In this document: in pieces, positions 1 to 9,499 of the stretch | How positions within the stretch are numbered: position 1 is the stretch's first letter | Layout of the letters: each line of letters begins with the position of its first letter | Source: an uncultured Bacteroidales bacterium | GTDB taxonomy: Bacteria; Bacteroidota; Bacteroidia; Bacteroidales; UBA932 | NCBI GenBank assembly: GCA_934667175.1 | Contig: CAKULN010000003.1 | Span: 62,001-126,000, forward strand | Direction: 5' to 3' | DNA length: 64,000 bases | The notes under the pieces: model-generated | Told to the model about the DNA's origin: nothing | Seen by the model: the letters and a program-made list of their open reading frames with translations, nothing else | The model's database searches: none | Made by a program: the position numbers and the translations under genes

Positions 1-2
1 AC

Positions 3-35
3 TTTCAAGACAACAAGTTCCTTGAGGAAGAGTGA
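3..35 (+). CDS. possible C-terminal tail of an upstream gene (partial)
   Basis: One frame runs open from the window edge to a TGA at 33-35 and reads FQDNKFLEEE. The short acidic tail and the 42-bp gap to the next start would suit the last gene of the same transcription unit. Nothing about function can be said, and so short an open frame could be chance. Confidence 0.3.
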   Translation, partial: FQDNKFLEEE

Positions 36-77
36 TTACTAAACGCCACATCCAACAATTAATTTAAGAGAACAGTC

Positions 78-926
78 ATGAACATCGCCGTTGATTTGGG
101 AGGGACCAACATCAGAGCAGGAATTGTCGAGGGTGGAAAGATCTTACAGATAACTTCGGAACCCACGATGTCGGATGGCAGCGAAGACAGTGTAGTGCGG
201 CAGATTTGCAGGATACTTTCTCCGTTTGTCACCGAATGTGACGGAGCCATCGGGATAGGAGTCCCTGGCTTGGTGGATCCCGAGAGTGGGATCGTGCGCG
301 ACGTCGTGGCCATTCCATCGTGGAAGGAAGTGCCGCTGAAATCAATTCTGGAAAAACATTTCTCCAGAAAAGTAAGTGTCAATAATGACTGCAATTGCTT
401 CGCGATGGGAGAGTCCCGTTACGGCAAAGCGGTCGGATATTCAAAATCTGTGTTCATAACCCTTGGAACAGGAGTCGGATGCAGCCTTGTCATAGATGGC
501 AAGATTTACGAAGGGGCGAATCTCGGAGCCGGCGAGATCGGGAACATTCCTTACCTGGACAAGGATTATGAGTTCTACTGTTCCAGCAGGTTTTTCGAAT
601 CAAAAGGATCTTCAGGCAAAGAATTGTTTGAGAAAGCGGAAGATGGTTGCGGGGAGGCTCTCCTGATCTGGGAAGAATTCGGCCGGAACATCGGTCAGCT
701 TGTTTCGCTGGTATGTTACACTTATGACCCCGAAATCATCGTGATGGGAGGGAGCATCGCCAACGCTTTCGGATATTTCGAACATGAAATGCACCGGAAT
801 CTTAAGGAATGTTTTCTCTACCCTAATTCCCTGTCCCGTTTGAAGATAACGACATCGGACCACAAGGATATGGGACTGATCGGAGCCGCCGTACTTGCGG
901 ATTTACATAATTATTACACAATATAA
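78..926 (+). CDS. ROK-family sugar kinase (glucokinase-like)
   Basis: A 282-residue protein of the ROK (repressor, ORF, kinase) family, which phosphorylates free hexoses or amino sugars in the cytoplasm. The N-terminal phosphate-binding motif DLGGTNIRAG is clear, followed by VNNDCNCFAMGE near residue 100, which carries the expected catalytic Asp, and the nucleotide-binding TLGTGVGC near 130. After GEIGN the usual ROK zinc motif (CxCGxxGCxE) is missing; only one Cys (YEFYCSS) remains, so this is a zinc-less variant. It has no N-terminal HTH, so it is a kinase rather than a repressor. It starts 30 bp before susC of the first PUL and probably phosphorylates the monosaccharide that the PUL releases. 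The sugar is not known. Confidence 0.85.
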   Translation: MNIAVDLGGTNIRAGIVEGGKILQITSEPTMSDGSEDSVVRQICRILSPFVTECDGAIGIGVPGLVDPESGIVRDVVAIPSWKEVPLKSILEKHFSRKVSVNNDCNCFAMGESRYGKAVGYSKSVFITLGTGVGCSLVIDGKIYEGANLGAGEIGNIPYLDKDYEFYCSSRFFESKGSSGKELFEKAEDGCGEALLIWEEFGRNIGQLVSLVCYTYDPEIIVMGGSIANAFGYFEHEMHRNLKECFLYPNSLSRLKITTSDHKDMGLIGAAVLADLHNYYTI

Positions 927-955
927 CGTGTTGAACCAATTAAAATTAATTTCTG

Positions 956-3900
956 ATGGGAATGAAACAACTAATCTCGGGAACAGGCCATAAATTGGCC
1001 CGCATCCTTCTCATGAGCATTCTAACACTGGCGTTCGTCCTGCCGGCCTCGGCTCAAGGCAAGATCACCGTTACTGGTAGAGTGGTTGATTCCGACAACC
1101 TCCCGGTTATCGGAGCCGCTATCGTCGTCAAGGGAACCAGCGACGGCGTCGCTGTCGACCATGACGGGAACTATTCCATCACTGTGGACAAAAACGCCAC
1201 ACTGGTTGTATCCTCGCTTGGCCATCAAGAGCAAGTCATCAATGTGGCGGGGAGAACAAACATCAACATTATCCTGGCCGCAGACACCTTGACCTTGGAA
1301 GATGCCATAGCGGTCGGTTATGGAGCCCAGACACGCAGACAGGACCTATCCGCCTCGGTCGGTGTCATCAAATCCGTCGACAAACTGACAACACGTCCTG
1401 TGGCCTCTACCCAGGAGATGCTTCAAGGACAGATCGCCGGTGTCACGGTGACTTCGGACGGAGGAGACCCGACATCATCTCCAAACATTGTCATCCGAGG
1501 CCAAGGTTCGCGCAATGGAGACAGCGTGCTCTGGGTTGTGGACGGCGTCCCGGGAGCTCCGATCGTGTCCACCAATGACATAGAAAGCATCGTTGTCCTT
1601 AAGGACGCCGCTTCCGCCGCGATCTATGGAGCGACATCCGGAGCCGGTGGTGTCATTCTTGTCACGACCAAGAAAGCCAAGGCAGGAGCGCCGAGCGTAA
1701 GTTATGACGGAATCTACGGCGTTCGTCAGGCGACTAACCTCATCAAGCCTTTGAACGCGGAACAGGAAATCCAGATGAGAACCATCTCTTATAAAAACGC
1801 CGGCCTCGACCTTCCTGACGGTTGGGATGTCTCCAAAAATCCTTGGATCGGCGAGACCCGGACGAACTGGATGGACGAGATATTCCGTCCTGGATTCTAC
1901 AACCGCCACAATGTGGCCGTGAACATGGGCACCGAGAAATTTCAAAACCGCATCTCGTTTTCCTACGAGGACAACAATGGTGTGCTCATCTCCACTTTCA
2001 ACAAAGTCTATGGCATTCGCTACAACGGGTCTTACCAAATCAACAAATGGGCGAAATTGAGCGAGAACCTTTCCTGGAGAACGGGCACCAACAGAGGAGC
2101 CGACACCAACAACGCATACTCCGGCTCAATTCTGAGCGCAGTGTTCATGCCGGCATCGGCCACTGTCTACAGCGAGTTCACAAATGGTGGCTATGGCGGA
2201 ACCACAACCGAGGATCCAGCCTACATCGCGAAGTACGGATCCAATTATCCGGACATTCACGGAGACGCCATCAATCCGGTGCGTCTTCTTGAGGCAAGCG
2301 ACCAATTCAGCAAATGGTCAACGTTCCACACGACCACGAATCTTGAGATCGCCAACATTGTAAAAGGCTTGAAGTTCAACAGCCGCTTTACCTACAGCCT
2401 CAGCAACAACTACTCAAAATCATTTAATCCCCGTCGTGAGGAAATCGGAAAGCCAGACCTTGGAAACAACCTTTATGAGGCTGCGTCCTTCTCGGATAAC
2501 TGGAACTTCGAGAACACTCTTGTGTTCGACCGCACTTTCGGCAAACATAATGTAGGAGCGCTTTTGGCCAACACTCTTGACCACTACTACGGACGGTGGA
2601 TGAACATCACGGGAAAGAATCTCATAGATGAGTCTGATTATCTTCAGTATATCGCGTACGCCAAGACAATCCAGGCGCAGGATGGACTTTCCGGTCCGGA
2701 CGCCAACGCCTCCCTCGTCGGCCGCATCTCCTACAGTTACGATGACAGGTACTTCATCACCGGAACAATGCGCCGTGACTGGGCCGGACGTCTTCCTAAA
2801 AACAACAATTTTGGGGATTTCCCTGGAGTCACAGCGGCCTGGAAGATTTCCAGTGAGAAATTCTGGAACAAAAATCTTGTCTCCCTACTCAAGCTCCGTG
2901 CCTCCTGGGGACGCATCGGGAATCTCGGATCCGTCAGCATGAACTACAAATCAGCGCTTCTGAACATGGATCAGCGCACCGACGGTGCCATGTACGGAAT
3001 TGAGAAAGACACACCGCAAGGCACTCTGATATATTCCCAGAAAGCCATGAATCCTAATCTGACCTGGGAGACTTCCGAACAGTGGGATCTTGGTGTGGAC
3101 ATCGACATCCTGGATGAACTTTCCATAAGCGTCGATTACTTCAACAAACGCACGTTCAATCTTATCCAGGAGCAGACTCTCGGATGGCCGGAGACGATAG
3201 GTTTTGACAAAATGCTCATCAACAACGGCGAGATACGCAACACAGGTGTCGAGTTCCAGGCCTCATGGAGCCGCAAGCTCAACAAGGACTGGGACGTATG
3301 GGCCAACGGCAACTTCGCCTATCTCCACAACGAGGTCATCAGCACAGGTCTGGTCAACGAAGACGGCTCCTACGGAGTTTGGAATTCCACAAGCAACTTC
3401 CGAAGCATCGTTCCTTTCCAGTACCAGACACATGTCGGCGGGTCTCTCAATGAGTTTTTCCTTATTAAGAATGACGGCATCTTCCAGTCCCAGGCTGAGA
3501 TAGACGCCTATACAAAGGACGGGAACAAGATCCAACCTGACGCACGCCCTGGAGACCTTAAGTTCGTCGACTACAACAATGACGGGAAGATCAGTGACGA
3601 AGACCGCCAGTATTGCGGGAACGCCATGCCAAAACTCACTTATGCGCTTTCAGGAGGATTCCGCTGGAAAGACTTGTCATTCAGCATGATGCTACAGGGA
3701 ATAGCAGGTTCAAAGACTCTCTACGCCGGTAAATTCCTGCTTTTGAATGATCAAGAAGGCAACTTCAACAGAAGTGCGGACATCCTTGACGCATGGAGCG
3801 AGACAAACAAGGGCAGCGACATTCCTATCCTTTCAAAGAGTGACAACAATGGTAATTTCACCACGGCGTCTGACTGGTATCTTGAGAATTCGTCATACCT

Positions 3901-4120
3901 CAGGGTAAAGAACGTCACTGTCTCATACGATCTCACCAACCTGCTTCGAGGAATCAAGCATTTTGACTTAAGAAACAGCAACCTGTCCGTTTACTTCAGT
4001 GGCGAGAATCTCCTGACATTCACAAAATATTCCGGAATGGATCCGGAATGTGGCGGATGGGATGCCCTCAAGTACCCGGTGTCACGCACTCTATCAATAG
4101 GAGTTAAGATTACATATTAA
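956..4120 (+). CDS. SusC-like TonB-dependent outer-membrane transporter (PUL 1)
   Basis: A 1054-residue TonB-linked outer-membrane protein that would import oligosaccharides together with the SusD partner encoded next. A signal peptide (hydrophobic LLMSILTLAFVLPASAQ) is followed by a carboxypeptidase-regulatory-like domain (about residues 35-105, GRVVDSDNLPVIGAAIVVKG), a plug domain with AVGYGAQTRR and VLWVVDGVPG, and a beta-barrel ending in an aromatic residue (SIGVKITY). There is no STN domain, so it should not signal through an anti-sigma factor; the hybrid regulator downstream is the better candidate for control. The start at 956 has a second in-frame ATG at 962 that could be the true one. 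It lies 26 bp upstream of susD. Confidence 0.95.
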   Translation: MGMKQLISGTGHKLARILLMSILTLAFVLPASAQGKITVTGRVVDSDNLPVIGAAIVVKGTSDGVAVDHDGNYSITVDKNATLVVSSLGHQEQVINVAGRTNINIILAADTLTLEDAIAVGYGAQTRRQDLSASVGVIKSVDKLTTRPVASTQEMLQGQIAGVTVTSDGGDPTSSPNIVIRGQGSRNGDSVLWVVDGVPGAPIVSTNDIESIVVLKDAASAAIYGATSGAGGVILVTTKKAKAGAPSVSYDGIYGVRQATNLIKPLNAEQEIQMRTISYKNAGLDLPDGWDVSKNPWIGETRTNWMDEIFRPGFYNRHNVAVNMGTEKFQNRISFSYEDNNGVLISTFNKVYGIRYNGSYQINKWAKLSENLSWRTGTNRGADTNNAYSGSILSAVFMPASATVYSEFTNGGYGGTTTEDPAYIAKYGSNYPDIHGDAINPVRLLEASDQFSKWSTFHTTTNLEIANIVKGLKFNSRFTYSLSNNYSKSFNPRREEIGKPDLGNNLYEAASFSDNWNFENTLVFDRTFGKHNVGALLANTLDHYYGRWMNITGKNLIDESDYLQYIAYAKTIQAQDGLSGPDANASLVGRISYSYDDRYFITGTMRRDWAGRLPKNNNFGDFPGVTAAWKISSEKFWNKNLVSLLKLRASWGRIGNLGSVSMNYKSALLNMDQRTDGAMYGIEKDTPQGTLIYSQKAMNPNLTWETSEQWDLGVDIDILDELSISVDYFNKRTFNLIQEQTLGWPETIGFDKMLINNGEIRNTGVEFQASWSRKLNKDWDVWANGNFAYLHNEVISTGLVNEDGSYGVWNSTSNFRSIVPFQYQTHVGGSLNEFFLIKNDGIFQSQAEIDAYTKDGNKIQPDARPGDLKFVDYNNDGKISDEDRQYCGNAMPKLTYALSGGFRWKDLSFSMMLQGIAGSKTLYAGKFLLLNDQEGNFNRSADILDAWSETNKGSDIPILSKSDNNGNFTTASDWYLENSSYLRVKNVTVSYDLTNLLRGIKHFDLRNSNLSVYFSGENLLTFTKYSGMDPECGGWDALKYPVSRTLSIGVKITY

Positions 4121-4146
4121 TCAGACTATAAAGATATTAGAAGATA

Positions 4147-5805
4147 ATGATTATGAAAAAGGCATTATATTTATCCGCAGTCATCCTGATGGCCTCCGGC
4201 ATGGTTTCATGCAGTGATTTCCTGGATGTCACTCCAGAGGGGAATCCCACGACTGACACCTATTTCACGAATGACCAGCAAGCGATCGACGCTGTCGCTC
4301 AGCTCTACTACTATACAACCAAAAACGGCGACAACCTTTTCGGCCGCGAGATTTATTGGGAACAGGCCGGGGCCAACGACATCGTGTGGGGAAGAACAAG
4401 AGGCTACCGGACACTCGCCACACGTGAGTACACAGGGGACGAAAGCCCTCTGAGGGACTGTTTCAAGGATTCCTATCTGGCATTGGCAAAATGCAACTGG
4501 GTAGTTTCAAGTCTGTTGAAAAAACAAAACTCCTCATCCTTGACAGAAATCGAGAAAAGAAGTCTCGGCGAGGCATATTTCTTCAGAGCCTTCTACCATT
4601 TCTTTGTAGCATATCGTTATGGTCTTGACACTCAAGGAGTGCCATTCTGCCGCTATGAGGATTTCCCAAATGGATATGACTTCAGCATCCCGCCACAGCA
4701 GGCCACGGTAATGGACAATTACAAATTCATCATCGAAGATCTTGAGAAAGCCGAGAATCTTCTGCCTGATTTCCGTTCTTATTCCATCGAGGACAGAGGA
4801 CGCGCTCACAAAGCCGCCGCAGTGGCCTACAAGGCAAAAACCTACGCATATTGGGCGTGCTGGGACAAATCACAATGGTCTAATGTCATCACAGAGGTGG
4901 ATAAACTGAAAAATGACTATGGACGCGATCTGGCGCCATCTTTCTCTGTGATGTTCTCTCCGGAATTCGAAGATTTTTGGAACTCTGAATATATCTTCAG
5001 CATCCCGTCCACAGGAGGTAATCCTGGAGCCGGATGCGAGCTTCCTGGAGTCATGTGGGAGAATAAAGGATGGGGCAAGTTCAATGGCTGGGGCCAGAAC
5101 AAGCCTTCGCTCGACATCTATAAGGAGATGGCCAAGGACAATGTGGGTGGTGTGAAGAACGAGAGACTTGCATGGTCGATTCTTGAGTATGGAGATGAGT
5201 TCAACTATTTCGGGGAGAAGAAAAAATTCACCTCCACTTCCGATGTGGAATCCGGTTTTGCCGTGTTCAAGTTCCAGCATGCTATCACCATCGGAGACGA
5301 CCCGGTAGGCGACGGCTATGTAAACACGAACGGGAACTGGCCGACAATGAGGATTAACTTCCCTCTGATCCGTTTCGCCGACTGCCTTCTCTTACGTGCG
5401 GAAGCATATCTTGTCGCAGGCAAGAATGACTTGGCGAGGCTGGACATCAACGACATTCGAAGAAGGTCCAAACTTGAGGAAATCAAGACCTGCGGATGGA
5501 AGGATCTCTACCACGAACGCCGCTGTGAACTGGCCTTCGAGGTCTCAGACCATCTCTATGATCTCAAACGTTGGGCAAAGTCCGGAGCCGCGGAAATCAA
5601 AGCCCTGGCTATCGCGGAGCTTGAGGCACAGCAGACAGTGCGCCACTATGCGGATCGTGGAAATCCTGAGTCATCCTACACGGAAGGCGCTTACGATGAC
5701 AATGTTCTACACGCCAAATGGGATGAAAAGCAAGTGGTGTTCCCTTATCCATCCCAACAGGTAAAGAACTCCAATGGCAAACTTACACAAAATCCTGGAT
5801 ATTAG
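4147..5805 (+). CDS. SusD-like surface glycan-binding lipoprotein (PUL 1)
   Basis: A 552-residue SusD/RagB-family lipoprotein that caps the SusC transporter on the cell surface and binds the incoming glycan. The N-terminus has a lipoprotein signal (GMVSC, acylated Cys near residue 22), then SDFLDVTPEG, typical of SusD starts. The body is helical (TPR-like), and the C-terminus has the familiar FPYPSQQVKNSNGKLTQNPGY-type ending, here split by normal variation. ATG codons at 4147 and 4153 are both possible starts. The gene follows susC directly and is closed by a strong terminator, so the kinase-susC-susD unit probably ends here. The substrate cannot be read from the sequence. Confidence 0.94.
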   Translation: MIMKKALYLSAVILMASGMVSCSDFLDVTPEGNPTTDTYFTNDQQAIDAVAQLYYYTTKNGDNLFGREIYWEQAGANDIVWGRTRGYRTLATREYTGDESPLRDCFKDSYLALAKCNWVVSSLLKKQNSSSLTEIEKRSLGEAYFFRAFYHFFVAYRYGLDTQGVPFCRYEDFPNGYDFSIPPQQATVMDNYKFIIEDLEKAENLLPDFRSYSIEDRGRAHKAAAVAYKAKTYAYWACWDKSQWSNVITEVDKLKNDYGRDLAPSFSVMFSPEFEDFWNSEYIFSIPSTGGNPGAGCELPGVMWENKGWGKFNGWGQNKPSLDIYKEMAKDNVGGVKNERLAWSILEYGDEFNYFGEKKKFTSTSDVESGFAVFKFQHAITIGDDPVGDGYVNTNGNWPTMRINFPLIRFADCLLLRAEAYLVAGKNDLARLDINDIRRRSKLEEIKTCGWKDLYHERRCELAFEVSDHLYDLKRWAKSGAAEIKALAIAELEAQQTVRHYADRGNPESSYTEGAYDDNVLHAKWDEKQVVFPYPSQQVKNSNGKLTQNPGY

Positions 5806-5817
5806 TTCATTACCATA

Positions 5818-5861
5818 GAAAAGAAAAAGAGGGCGGTTTTGCCACCCTCTTTTTCTTTTCT
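5818..5861 (+). terminator. Rho-independent terminator after PUL 1 susD
   Basis: An A-rich stretch, then GAGGGCGG, a tttt/g loop and CCACCCTC, then a long T-rich run (TTTTTCTTTTCTTTT). The A-tract and T-tract extend the stem, so it may work in both directions. It sits 13 bp after the susD stop codon. Confidence 0.85.
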
Positions 5862-5981
5862 TTTGATCCGCCTGAGGATTGACAATCTGGAACATATTAC
5901 ATATTTTTATGCCTGATGGTGTGATAATCCCGTCCTGAAATAAAAACATCGGCGATGATTCATAACAACAACTGAAAAATT

Positions 5982-7175
5982 ATGGCACGAATCATTTTTA
6001 TGACTGATTTTTCCGAAGCCTATGCAAGAGGGTTGCTTTTGGGGATAGCTAAATACTCTCAAAATGTCGGGAGAGCATGGAGCATCTGTAGATTGTCTCT
6101 GTCCATACGGGACAAATACGGGATCGAAGCCGTTGTCAATTATGCCAAGAAAATGAAGATGGATGCCATCATCGGGCAGTTCAATCCTGATGACGATGTC
6201 GAATCGTTCACAAAAAACGGAATCATCGCCGTAGCCCAAGAATCAACCGTCCGGTTCTCCGGCATCGCAAACATTGTCGGAGACAATTACAACGAAGGGG
6301 TAATCGCGGCCAAACATCTATTGAACAAAGGGTTTACGAATTTCGCTTATTACGGTGTCAAAAATGTGGTCTGGTCTGATGAACGCCGCCAAGGATTCAG
6401 CGACACACTCAAGGCAGCAAAACGACCTGTCACACTTTCCGAACTGGAAATCACTAATACCGACGTGTGGGAATACGACTACGAGACAGTGTCGCAATGG
6501 TTGGAACACCTACCGAAACCTGTCGCGATCTTCGCCTGCGATGACAACAGAGCCAACAACATCACGGAGGTCTGCCGGTACATCCGCATTAATTCCGCGA
6601 ACGGCCACCGGTTGAGGATTCCGGAAGACATCACCCTGCTCGGGGTTGACAATGATGAGACAATATGCCGGCTGTCCATACCAAACACGTCTTCTATCGC
6701 CATTGATGTGGTGGGCGGGGGATACGGTACCGCAAGATACATTGACCAACAGTTGTATCTTAAACCAGAGGAAAGGTTCGCCGAGGACATTCTTGTCCAC
6801 CCGTTGAAGATTGTGACAAGGCAATCCTCTGACATTTTAGTCAACGATGACCCGTATGTCGCAAAAGCCCTCAGATACATTTCAGCCAATCTTTCCAACA
6901 AGATAAAGGTTGACGACATCGTGAATGAGGTCCCCGTGTCAAGAAGAATTTTGGAAGAGCGATTCAAGAAAGAGTTGGGAACTTCCATCTATGACTATAT
7001 CATCCAGATGCGGATTGACCGCATCACCGAACTGCTAAGAGAAGGTCTTTCCGTGTCTGACGCAGCCTATCAGATGGGATTCTCTGACATCAAGAACCTG
7101 TCACGAACATTCAAAAAGTTCAAAGGAATCTCACCATTTGAGTATCGCAAGATGAAACCACACATTCAACACTGA
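5982..7175 (+). CDS. XylR-like hybrid regulator: LacI-type sensor plus AraC HTH
   Basis: A 397-residue cytoplasmic transcription factor. Residues about 1-280 form a periplasmic-binding-protein-like sugar sensor (start ARIIFMTDFSEAYARGLLLG, later VGDNYNEGVIAAKHLL and LLGVDNDE). Residues about 290-390 are an AraC-type double HTH (VPVSRRILEERFKKELG, then AAYQMGFSDIKNLSRTFKKF). This order matches the XylR-type regulators common in Bacteroidetes, which sense a free sugar and switch on a neighbouring sugar locus. It follows the PUL 1 susD terminator on the same strand, so it probably has its own promoter and regulates the kinase-susCD unit. The ligand is unknown. Confidence 0.88.
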   Translation: MARIIFMTDFSEAYARGLLLGIAKYSQNVGRAWSICRLSLSIRDKYGIEAVVNYAKKMKMDAIIGQFNPDDDVESFTKNGIIAVAQESTVRFSGIANIVGDNYNEGVIAAKHLLNKGFTNFAYYGVKNVVWSDERRQGFSDTLKAAKRPVTLSELEITNTDVWEYDYETVSQWLEHLPKPVAIFACDDNRANNITEVCRYIRINSANGHRLRIPEDITLLGVDNDETICRLSIPNTSSIAIDVVGGGYGTARYIDQQLYLKPEERFAEDILVHPLKIVTRQSSDILVNDDPYVAKALRYISANLSNKIKVDDIVNEVPVSRRILEERFKKELGTSIYDYIIQMRIDRITELLREGLSVSDAAYQMGFSDIKNLSRTFKKFKGISPFEYRKMKPHIQH

Positions 7176-7200
7176 TTCAATGTACTGGCCGGGAAGGATC

Positions 7201-7836
7201 TCAGGCGAGGAAACGGAGGACATCTCCGGTCCAGTCTTCGCCGTTGGTGGCTTGGATGGTGTTGATGCCTAAGGCTTTGGCGGCGGCGACGTTCTTTGGG
7301 CCGTCATCGATGAAAAGGACCTGAGACGGAGCTACGTTCTCGGACTCAAGCATCATGCGGAATATTTTCTCGTCAGGTTTCATCACTTTCATCTCGTAGC
7401 TGACGTAGATGCTGTCAAGATGTTCATCAAGCGAGTGGCCGTGGCCGTCAAAGGCTTTGCTCAGAGCCCATTCCATGATGAAAGGGTTGGTGTTGGACAG
7501 GAGCGAGAGGCGGTAGCCTTCGGCACGAAGTTTTCTGAACAGTTCAAGATTCCTTTCCGGGACACTTGAGAAGAATCCCATGTAGGCGTCGCGGCACTCT
7601 TCCATGCTCACTTCCCTGCCGGCTTCCTTGCTGACTCTGGCGCGGAATTCCTCCTTGTCAATCAGCCCTGTCTCGAAATCCCCGAAGAACCCCTGCTGGC
7701 GGACCAAATTGAGGTATTTCTCTATATTCCCACGCCCCAACGCCTTGAACTTGGTGATGACAACGCCGAGATCCGCCGGAGCGACCACCCCGCCGAAATC
7801 AAACACAACATTCGTGATGTCCTTTCTCATATTCAT
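7201..7836 (-). CDS. HAD-superfamily phosphatase (subfamily IA, YihX-like)
   Basis: A 211-residue haloacid-dehalogenase-like hydrolase. The nucleophile motif is VVFDFGGVV. The second position after the Asp is Gly, as in the DLGNV motif of YihX-type sugar-phosphate phosphatases, rather than the usual second Asp. Motif II is LLSNTNPF, motif III the Lys in MKVMKPDEKIF, and motif IV FIDDGPKNV. The cap is the small helical type. A glucose-1-phosphatase-like role is plausible from the family, but the substrate is not determined. An in-frame ATG two codons downstream is an alternative start. It converges on the PUL 1 regulator with a 25-bp gap. Confidence 0.85.
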   Translation of the reverse strand: MNMRKDITNVVFDFGGVVAPADLGVVITKFKALGRGNIEKYLNLVRQQGFFGDFETGLIDKEEFRARVSKEAGREVSMEECRDAYMGFFSSVPERNLELFRKLRAEGYRLSLLSNTNPFIMEWALSKAFDGHGHSLDEHLDSIYVSYEMKVMKPDEKIFRMMLESENVAPSQVLFIDDGPKNVAAAKALGINTIQATNGEDWTGDVLRFLA

Positions 7837-7970
7837 GGATAATTTGCCGCAAAGATAGTGATATGCCGTAACTCGATGATAAAAAACATATAGTTTTCAT
7901 AAAAAACAGAAATATTTTGGTTCATACCCCCAGCGATCCGGAAGCCTTTGGTACCTTTGAGCAAAAAACT

Positions 7971-8882
7971 ATGGAAACCTCCACAAATCGCAGCCAGTTG
8001 GTCGTCATTGATAATATAGAGTCTCTGATAAAAGTAATCAGGGGGCAACAAGTCATGCTTGACAAAGACTTGGCAAAACTATATGGTGTGGATACAAGAA
8101 CTTTGAATCAAGCCGTCAAACGTAACATTCAAAGATTTCCCGATGATTTCAGATTTCAGTTAACAATGGAGGAATGTTCAAAATCACAAATTGTGACTTT
8201 GAATGCAGAAAGGGGACAAAATATAAAGAAACCACCTTACGCTTTTACTGAACAAGGCGTAGCGATGCTAAGTGGTGTTCTTCGCTCTCAAACAGCGATA
8301 GATGTCAATATTCATATCATGCGAGCCTTTGTCTCCATGCGTCACTTCATGGTAAACAACGCTTCCGTCTTCAGTCGTTTGGAAACAATTGAATATCACC
8401 AACTGGAAATACAGCAGCATCAGAAAAAAACAGACAAGCGTATTGACGAGGTTTTCCGCAGATTGGACGAGGGTAATGCGAAGCCGAAACAAGGCGTGTT
8501 CTACAATGGCCAGATTTACGATGCCTATACTTTCGCAGCCGACTTGATTAAGAGTGCGAAAAGCCGCATTATTCTGATTGACAATTATGTGGACGAAACA
8601 GTATTGACTTTGCTGGACAAAAGAGAAGAAAACGTGCCCGCGGCCATCTACACACAACGTATAAGCCATCAGTTCCAACTTGACATAGACCGGCATAATG
8701 CCCAATATGCACCGATAAATGTTGAGACATTCCGTTTGTCACATGACCGATTTCTTTGTATTGATAATGATGTATATCTCATAGGAGCATCTATCAAGGA
8801 CTTGGGCAAAAAGTGGTTCGGCTTCTCAAAAATGGAGATACTTACACCTGACGAATTGGTAAAAAGAATAAACAGAGAGTAA
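7971..8882 (+). CDS. ORF6N-domain protein (phage-type DNA-binding family)
   Basis: A 303-residue protein with an N-terminal ORF6N domain (about residues 10-120: VIRGQQVMLDKDLAKLYGV, RNIQRFPDDFRFQLT, FTEQGVAMLSGVL), a fold known from phage antirepressors and common as single genes in Bacteroidetes. A coiled region follows (about 135-170). The C-terminal half (FAADLIKSAKSRIILIDNYVD) resembles a phospholipase-D-like or restriction-like fold found with ORF6N in this group, but no catalytic HKD motif is visible. The ATG at 7971 is chosen over an upstream TTG because the conserved part begins right after it. No other phage genes lie near, so this is a lone gene rather than a prophage. Confidence 0.82.
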   Translation: METSTNRSQLVVIDNIESLIKVIRGQQVMLDKDLAKLYGVDTRTLNQAVKRNIQRFPDDFRFQLTMEECSKSQIVTLNAERGQNIKKPPYAFTEQGVAMLSGVLRSQTAIDVNIHIMRAFVSMRHFMVNNASVFSRLETIEYHQLEIQQHQKKTDKRIDEVFRRLDEGNAKPKQGVFYNGQIYDAYTFAADLIKSAKSRIILIDNYVDETVLTLLDKREENVPAAIYTQRISHQFQLDIDRHNAQYAPINVETFRLSHDRFLCIDNDVYLIGASIKDLGKKWFGFSKMEILTPDELVKRINRE

Positions 8883-8929
8883 GAAATATATAGGCATCTT
8901 CGGCATACGGTCACTACGAAGGGTGTGTA

Positions 8930-9017
8930 CTGGAGGTTCATGACCAATGAGAAAAGGAACATCGACTGCAAAAAGGATGAAAAAGATGATGCAGGTTAGT
9001 TTTTGAAAGTTTCTTAG
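8930..9017 (+). repeat. Diverged dispersed repeat, copy A (upstream of PPC-domain gene)
   Basis: About 80 bp match a second copy near 45.3 kb. Shared blocks include ATGAGAAAAG, AAGATGATGCAGGTTA and TTTTTGAA-GTT-CTTA. Both copies lie just upstream of a gene start. Whether it is a mobile remnant, part of a decayed gene or a shared leader is not clear. Confidence 0.5.
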
Positions 9018-9041
9018 TATATTCACAAAAATTTTTGAGCG

Positions 9042-9464
9042 ATGTACACATTCAAGCAGGATGGCGACAGGTTTGTCGTCAGCATTGACAACCATCAGGA
9101 GCTGATGGGGGCGATTGCGGCGTTTTGCCAGGAGCAAGGGATTCTGGCTGGAGAGGTGAGCGGCATCGGGGCGGTGAACAACGCCACTCTGAGGTTCCTC
9201 AACCCGGCCACCAAGCATTATGTCGACAAGACGTTCGAGGAGCAGATGGAAATTTCAAGTCTTGTGGGCAACATCTCCGAGAAGGACGGCAAGGTCTATC
9301 TGCATCTCCACGCCAACTTCGGGCGGGCGGACTACACGGTTGTGGGCGGTCATCTGCTCACCGCGACCATCAACGGGGCCTGCGAGGTGTTCATCAGACG
9401 CTATAACTGCAAGGTGGGGCGTCACTTCGACGAGGAGACCGGGCTGAATCTTTACACATTGTAA
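9042..9464 (+). CDS. PPC-domain (DUF296) protein
   Basis: A 140-residue protein that is entirely one PPC/DUF296 domain, a small trimeric fold found as a stand-alone protein in bacteria and as part of AT-hook proteins in plants. Matching segments are GEVSGIGAVNNATLRF, KVYLHLHANFGRADYTVVGG and NGACEVFIRRY. The His-containing HLHANFG segment corresponds to the metal-binding region in structures of the family. Its cellular role is not established. It is followed 35 bp later by aroB on the same strand and may be cotranscribed with it. Confidence 0.82.
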   Translation: MYTFKQDGDRFVVSIDNHQELMGAIAAFCQEQGILAGEVSGIGAVNNATLRFLNPATKHYVDKTFEEQMEISSLVGNISEKDGKVYLHLHANFGRADYTVVGGHLLTATINGACEVFIRRYNCKVGRHFDEETGLNLYTL

Positions 9465-9499
9465 CCGTGCCGCCAAAACAAGTGGCAAAGGATAACCGG

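Noticed and set aside
7971..8882. ORF6N gene as evidence of a prophage
   Set aside because: No integrase, structural or lysis genes nearby; single ORF6N genes are common in Bacteroidetes chromosomes.
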